Source: Lachnospiraceae bacterium
GTDB lineage: Bacteria; Bacillota_A; Clostridia; Lachnospirales; Lachnospiraceae
Length of the DNA: 64,000 nt
NCBI GenBank assembly: GCA_017516285.1
Contig: JAFXDD010000006.1
Span: forward strand, 1-64,000
Direction: 5' to 3'
The notes under the pieces are model-generated. The model saw only the letters and a list, made by a program, of their open reading frames with translations. It did not search any database and had not been told where the DNA came from. The position numbers were made by a program, and so were the translations under genes. Below, piece by piece: positions 59,816-64,000 of this stretch (position 1 is its first letter; each line of letters opens with the position of its first letter).

Positions 59816-60973
59816 ATGTTTATTTCCGAGGATATTAAATATATTGGTGTGAATGACCATCAAATCGATTTGTTTGAGGGACAGTATGTGGTGCCCAATG
59901 GGATGGCATATAATTCTTACGTTATTTTAGATGAAAAGATTGCTGTTATGGATACAGTTGACCGTAGCTTTACGGAGGAATGGCTGGGCAAGTTAAAGGA
60001 TGTACTGAAGGGTAGGAAGCCGGATTACCTTATTGTGCAGCATATGGAGCCGGATCATTCTGCAAATGTTGCCAATTTTCTGACTTTATATCCTGAGGCA
60101 GTGGTTGTGGCTTCTGCGCCTGCTTTTACTATGATTAAAAATTACTTTGGCAGTGATTATATAGATAGAAGAATTGTGGTAAAGGAAGGGATGATTTTAA
60201 GCCTTGGTAGGCATGAGTTACAGTTTCTGATGGCACCAATGGTACATTGGCCGGAGGTTATTATGACTTATGATGTTGCGGATAAGGTTCTTTTTTCAGC
60301 AGATGGTTTTGGCAAGTTCGGGGCTCTGGATGTAGAGGATGACTGGGCTTGTGAGGCGCGTCGCTATTATTTTGGTATTGTTGGCAGGTTTGGACAGCAG
60401 GTACAGGCGCTTCTTAAAAAGGCGGCAGCGTTGGATATTCAGAAAATCTGTCCGCTGCATGGACCGGTTCTTACGGAAAATCTGGGTTATTATCTGAACC
60501 TTTATGATACATGGTCTTCTTATAGTGTGGAAAGTGAAGGTGTGGTAATTGCCTATACCTCTGTGTATGGCAATACAAAAGCAGCCATGGAGCTTTTGGC
60601 AGAAAAGCTTCAGGCTAAGGGATGTCAAGAGGTTGTGATGCATGACCTTGCCCGCTGTGATATGTTTGAGGCAGTGGAGGATGCCTTCCGCTATGGAAAG
60701 CTGGTGCTTGCAACTACCACATATAATGCAGACGTTTTTCCTTTTATGAAGACATTTATTGAATACCTGACGGAACGCAATTTCCAGAATCGTACCATTG
60801 CACTGGTGGAAAATGGCTCCTGGGCTCCTGTGGCTGCGAGAGTGATGAGAGGCATGCTGGAAGGCGCTAAGAATATTACTTTTACGGAAACTGAGGTAAA
60901 GATGAAAGCGGCACTGAATGAGGAAAGCATGGCACAGCTGGAGGCACTTGCAGAGGAGCTTTGCAAAAAGTAG
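59816..60973 (+). CDS. fprA: Flavodiiron protein (FprA-type A flavoprotein)
   Basis: The 385-residue protein has a metallo-beta-lactamase-like diiron domain (1-245: VQHMEPDHSANVANFLTLYP gives H-x-E-x-D-H; VHWPEVIMTYD; LFSADGFGKFGALD; LHGPVL) and a C-terminal flavodoxin domain (about 240-385; IAYTSVYGNTKAAMELLAEK, LATTTYNADVFPFM). It reduces O2 or NO to protect anaerobes. TAAGGAG precedes ATG 59816. It is a single gene followed by the trp transporter promoter. Confidence 0.95.
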   Translation: MFISEDIKYIGVNDHQIDLFEGQYVVPNGMAYNSYVILDEKIAVMDTVDRSFTEEWLGKLKDVLKGRKPDYLIVQHMEPDHSANVANFLTLYPEAVVVASAPAFTMIKNYFGSDYIDRRIVVKEGMILSLGRHELQFLMAPMVHWPEVIMTYDVADKVLFSADGFGKFGALDVEDDWACEARRYYFGIVGRFGQQVQALLKKAAALDIQKICPLHGPVLTENLGYYLNLYDTWSSYSVESEGVVIAYTSVYGNTKAAMELLAEKLQAKGCQEVVMHDLARCDMFEAVEDAFRYGKLVLATTTYNADVFPFMKTFIEYLTERNFQNRTIALVENGSWAPVAARVMRGMLEGAKNITFTETEVKMKAALNEESMAQLEALAEELCKK

Positions 60974-61002
60974 TTGACAAATCCTGTCAGGATGCATATA
61001 AT
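60974..61002 (+). promoter_or_regulatory. Consensus promoter of the tryptophan transporter operon
   Basis: Perfect TTGACA (60974-60979) and perfect TATAAT (60997-61002), spacer 17 bp. The only downstream control seen is the T-box, fitting constitutive initiation with control by attenuation. Confidence 0.9.
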
Positions 61003-61029
61003 GGCAGTATCAAGCAAATACATGACAAA

Positions 61030-61305
61030 CCTGTGAAGAAGAGTAGTAGCTGGCAGATTGTGGATTTACAGAGAGTTCCCGGCGGTGTGAAGGGAGCATG
61101 AAGCAGTTAGTGAATGGACTTCGGAGGGCAGCTTTGAACGATTTATTTAGTAGGAGCTGACGGGATTCCCACCCGTTATCCATCGGGGCGCGTATGATGG
61201 TACGTGAGCGAGTGGACATTTCTCATGAGGAGGATGTCAATTTGGGTGGTATCGCAGAAGTTTCGACACTTTTGTCCCATGATTGGGATAGGAGTGTCTT
61301 TTTTT
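61030..61305 (+). ncRNA. T-box riboswitch, tryptophan specifier
   Basis: Stem I starts near AGAGTAGTAGCTGG with the AGTA bulge; the specifier loop GTGAATGGACTT (about 61109-61121) reads TGG, the Trp codon, at 61115-61117. The T-box sequence TTTGGGTGGTATCGC (61241-61255) pairs the uncharged tRNA NCCA end. The competing terminator GACACT ... AGTGTC, with TCCC/GGGA inside and seven Ts, is 61265-61305. Uncharged tRNA-Trp would favour readthrough into trpX. Confidence 0.9.
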
Positions 61306-61348
61306 GTTGGCACACATCTATCACCCGGATATAAAGGAGATTAATATT

Positions 61349-62368
61349 ATGAAAGCAAATGTAGTAAAGAAATTAGCAGCAGTTGGTTGTAGCATGAGTT
61401 TAGCGTTATCTATGGCAGCGTGTGGCAGCACCACAGCAGACGGAAAGGGCACCACAGGCAAAAATCAGTCCGAGTACAAGGTAGCTATCGTAAAGCAGAT
61501 GGACCATGCTTCATTGGACGAAATTGCAAATGCAATTGCAGCGCAGTTAGACGCTATTGAGAAGGCAGAGGGTGTTGATATTGCATATGAAATTTATTCC
61601 GGTCAGGGTGAGCAGACTACTTTGATGCAGATTGGTGAGCAGGTGGTAGCAGAAGGCGTGGATGCGATTATTCCAATTGCAACCTTGGCGGCACAGGTGA
61701 TGGCTTCTTGTGCAGAGGATAGTGAGACTCCGGTTATTTTTGCAGCGATTTCTGACCCTGAGACTGCAGAGCTCACCGGTATCGAATATGTGACAGGTAC
61801 CAGTGATGCTTTGAATACAGAGTTTGTTTTGGATATGATGCTTGCAGAAAAACCGGATGTGAAGACGGTTGGTTTATTGTATTCTTTATCTGAGCCTAAT
61901 TCTGCCACACCGATAGCGGAGGCAAAGGCGTATCTGGATGGGAAAGGGATTGCTTATAATGAGCAGACAGCAGGCACCAATGATGAAGTAATCGCAGCAG
62001 CAAGTGCTCTGGTTGCAGCAAAGGTGGATGCAATCTTTACACCAACTGACAATGTAATTATGGCAGCAGAGCTTGCTATTTATGAAGATTTGGCAGAGGC
62101 AGGTATCCGCCACTATACAGGTGCGGATTCCTTCGTTAGAAATGGTGCCTTTGCAACCAGTGGTGTAAACTATACGGATTTAGGAACAAAGACTGCGGAT
62201 TTGGCATTTACAGCAATGAGAGACGGTATGGTCGGTATGGAAGACTTTTATCTGATGGATGGCGGTATTATTACAGTGAACACAGAAACTGCCAAAGCGC
62301 TTGGAGCAGATTATAGCGTATTTGCGGATATGGGCACGGTGGTAGAGGTTACCACTTCCGCAGAATAA
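61349..62368 (+). CDS. trpX: ABC transporter substrate-binding lipoprotein, tryptophan type
   Basis: The 339-residue protein has a lipoprotein signal (MKANVVKKLAAVGCSMSLAL, lipobox MAAC) and an ABC_sub_bind/TrpX family body (KVAIVKQMDHASLDEIANAI, AIIPIATLAAQVMA, PVIFAAISDPETAELTG, TGTSDALNTEFVLDMM, AIFTPTDNVIMAAELAIYED). It would bind tryptophan outside the membrane. ATG 61349 follows AAAGGAGA at 8 bases. The T-box with TGG specifier supports the substrate; the permease starts 20 bases downstream. Confidence 0.88.
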   Translation: MKANVVKKLAAVGCSMSLALSMAACGSTTADGKGTTGKNQSEYKVAIVKQMDHASLDEIANAIAAQLDAIEKAEGVDIAYEIYSGQGEQTTLMQIGEQVVAEGVDAIIPIATLAAQVMASCAEDSETPVIFAAISDPETAELTGIEYVTGTSDALNTEFVLDMMLAEKPDVKTVGLLYSLSEPNSATPIAEAKAYLDGKGIAYNEQTAGTNDEVIAAASALVAAKVDAIFTPTDNVIMAAELAIYEDLAEAGIRHYTGADSFVRNGAFATSGVNYTDLGTKTADLAFTAMRDGMVGMEDFYLMDGGIITVNTETAKALGADYSVFADMGTVVEVTTSAE

Positions 62369-62387
62369 AAAGATTGGAGGAAACACG

Positions 62388-63311
62388 GTGCTTTACATTA
62401 TTCAAACAGCACTGGAGCTTGGATTTTTATATGCTCTGGTCGCGATGGCACTATTTTTAAGCTATAGGGTATTGGACATCGCAGATTTAACCACGGATGG
62501 CTGCTTCATTTTAGGAGCGGCTGTGTCTGTGACCTTTGCCGCAGCGGGACATCCGATTTTGGCATTTCCGGCGGCTATGCTTGCAGGTATGATGGCGGGC
62601 TTTGTAACAGCGTTTTTACAAACATGTTTGAAAATACCACCGATTTTGGCAGGTATTATTACCAATACCGGACTTTATACCATTAATTTAATGGTTATGG
62701 GCTGGAGCGCCAATGTCAGCCTCTTAAAAACAGACACCATTTTCACCTTGTTCAAGGATTTGGGCATTGGTGGTGCATGGAGCGAAATTATTTTAGCAGG
62801 TATGATTGTTATCCTGATAGGGGTAGCATTGGTGTGGTTTCTGGGCACCAGACTGGGATTGTCTATTCGTGCTACCGGTAATAACATGGATATGGTAAGG
62901 GCATCTTCCATTAATCCTACCTTTACCATTATGGTGGGTCTAAGCCTTTCCAATGCACTGACAGCAATGTCAGGTGCTATGGTAGGTCAATATCAGAAGG
63001 CTGCAGATATTAACGGCGGCAGTGGTATTGTAGTGATTGCCCTGGCTTGTCTGATTATCGGTGAAACGGTACTGGGACGCCGCAGCATTGTAAAGGGTGC
63101 TATCGCAGCCGTGGTTGGCTCTATGATTTATCGATTGATTTATGCCTTTGTGCTTTATACCAAGATTGTACCGGTACAGGGATTAAAGCTGATTACAGCC
63201 ATTGTGGTAGCCCTGGCTATTGCCTTCCCTAGTATTAAGGAATGGATTGCTTTTGAAAAGCGTAAACATGCTATGAAGAACAAAGGAGGTCATACATATG
63301 CTAAAAATTAA
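62388..63311 (+). CDS. trpY: ABC transporter permease, tryptophan type
   Basis: The 307-residue protein has eight or more membrane helices (e.g. LGFLYALVAMALFLSYRVL, ILAFPAAMLAGMMAGFVTAF, IILAGMIVILIGVALVWFLG, IVVIALACLIIGETVLG) and the branched-chain-type permease pattern DIADLTTDG and GLSIRATGNN. GGAGGAAACACG precedes GTG 62388. The end overlaps the ATPase gene by 14 bases. Confidence 0.9.
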   Translation: MLYIIQTALELGFLYALVAMALFLSYRVLDIADLTTDGCFILGAAVSVTFAAAGHPILAFPAAMLAGMMAGFVTAFLQTCLKIPPILAGIITNTGLYTINLMVMGWSANVSLLKTDTIFTLFKDLGIGGAWSEIILAGMIVILIGVALVWFLGTRLGLSIRATGNNMDMVRASSINPTFTIMVGLSLSNALTAMSGAMVGQYQKAADINGGSGIVVIALACLIIGETVLGRRSIVKGAIAAVVGSMIYRLIYAFVLYTKIVPVQGLKLITAIVVALAIAFPSIKEWIAFEKRKHAMKNKGGHTYAKN

Positions 63312-64000
63312 TCATATTTCCAAGACCTTCTATCCCGGCACTGTAAATGCCAAGACAGCGCTGAATGATTTGTCTTTGCATTTGGATAAGGGAGATTTTG
63401 TTACCATTATCGGTTCTAACGGTGCAGGTAAGTCTACTCTTTTTAATGCTATTGCAGGCGCCTTTATTGTAGATGATGGCAGTATTACCTTGGAGGAGGA
63501 AGATATCACCTTTGCTCCGGAATATAAGCGCAGTAAAATCATTGGCAGACTGTTTCAGGATCCGATTAAGGGCACGGCACCGGGCATGACCATTGAGGAG
63601 AATATGGCGCTGGCTTATCTTCGTACTACCAAGGGTACTTCTCCATTCAGTCGTATCAGCAAAAAGGATAAGGAGTTCTTTAGGGAAAAGCTGTCCTTAC
63701 TGAATATGGGACTGGAGGACCGCTTGAAGCAGCCGGTAGGCTTACTGAGCGGTGGTCAGAGACAGGCACTGACTTTATTGATGGCCACTATGGTCACACC
63801 AAAATTATTACTTTTGGATGAGCATACCGCAGCACTGGACCCGGGGACAGCCGAGAAGGTTTTAGAGCTTACCAAGACGATTGTAGAGCAAAATAACATT
63901 ACCTGTCTGATGATTACGCATAATATGCAGCAAGCACTGGATTTGGGCAATCGTACCTTAATGATGGCAGAGGGTAATATTGTGTTAGATATTAAGGGAG
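63298..64000 (+). CDS. trpZ: ABC transporter ATPase, tryptophan type (cut by window edge)
   Basis: Starts at ATG 63298 behind AAAGGAGG, inside the permease gene, and is open to the last base. The visible 234 residues have Walker A IIGSNGAGKSTLFNAIAG (about 40-57), Q-loop LFQDPIKGT, signature GLLSGGQRQALTLLMATM, Walker B LLLLDEHTAALDP and the switch His in MITHNMQQAL. The remaining 20-30 residues lie beyond the window. Confidence 0.92.
   Translation, partial: MLKINHISKTFYPGTVNAKTALNDLSLHLDKGDFVTIIGSNGAGKSTLFNAIAGAFIVDDGSITLEEEDITFAPEYKRSKIIGRLFQDPIKGTAPGMTIEENMALAYLRTTKGTSPFSRISKKDKEFFREKLSLLNMGLEDRLKQPVGLLSGGQRQALTLLMATMVTPKLLLLDEHTAALDPGTAEKVLELTKTIVEQNNITCLMITHNMQQALDLGNRTLMMAEGNIVLDIKG

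Overview
The window looks like a chromosome segment of a low-to-middle-GC Clostridia member, most likely Lachnospiraceae. This rests on the gene order uvrC-hprK-glucokinase-murB-rapZ-whiA, a B12-dependent methionine synthase whose activation domain is a separate gene, a tryptophan T-box ahead of a trpXYZ-type transporter, strong AGGAGG ribosome sites and sigma-A promoters. No taxonomic search was possible.

Bases 1 to about 35,400 are accessory DNA. The left edge is the tail of a large serine recombinase, so a mobile element lies to the left. Then come broken gene ends and small modules: a MerR/TipAS regulator, a HipA-like kinase with a DUF2442/HTH partner behind tandem operators, a 21-residue-repeat CFI-box protein, a J-domain protein coupled to a HIRAN protein. 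The most striking block is 7,057-17,487: an HTH protein, a UvrD-like helicase, a bactofilin-like beta-solenoid protein, an orphan NusG-type KOW fragment, a DrmA-like helicase, a DrmB-like DUF1998 zinc protein and a NERD nuclease-helicase split by a +1 frameshift. It shares the DrmA/DrmB core of DISARM but lacks any recognisable methylase or phospholipase-D subunit. A convergent radical SAM gene follows, then a small methyltransferase overlapping a nuclease-helicase (19,556-22,599).

Bases 22,600-35,400 hold housekeeping-like small genes, some broken by short palindromic insertions (a peptide deformylase relative and an ArsC/Spx-like gene), a DNA2-like helicase with a C-terminal nuclease domain, a VWA pair, a low-molecular-weight phosphatase, a DIP1984-like coiled-coil gene followed by an unusual tRNA-like RNA, and a HigB/HigA-type toxin-antitoxin pair with two palindromic operators.

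Bases 35,400-64,000 are ordinary core chromosome: a HAD hydrolase; the methionine module metF / activation domain / metH; ftsH; uvrC-hprK-glcK-murB-rapZ-whiA-fba; a cyclophilin; divergent nagA and nagB for amino-sugar use; an AraC regulator; an rRNA-type methyltransferase; a ketopantoate-reductase relative; an Rpn-type nuclease; a YegP protein; a flavodiiron protein; and the T-box-controlled tryptophan transporter, whose ATPase gene runs off the right edge. Most transcription units there end in clear stem-loop terminators.
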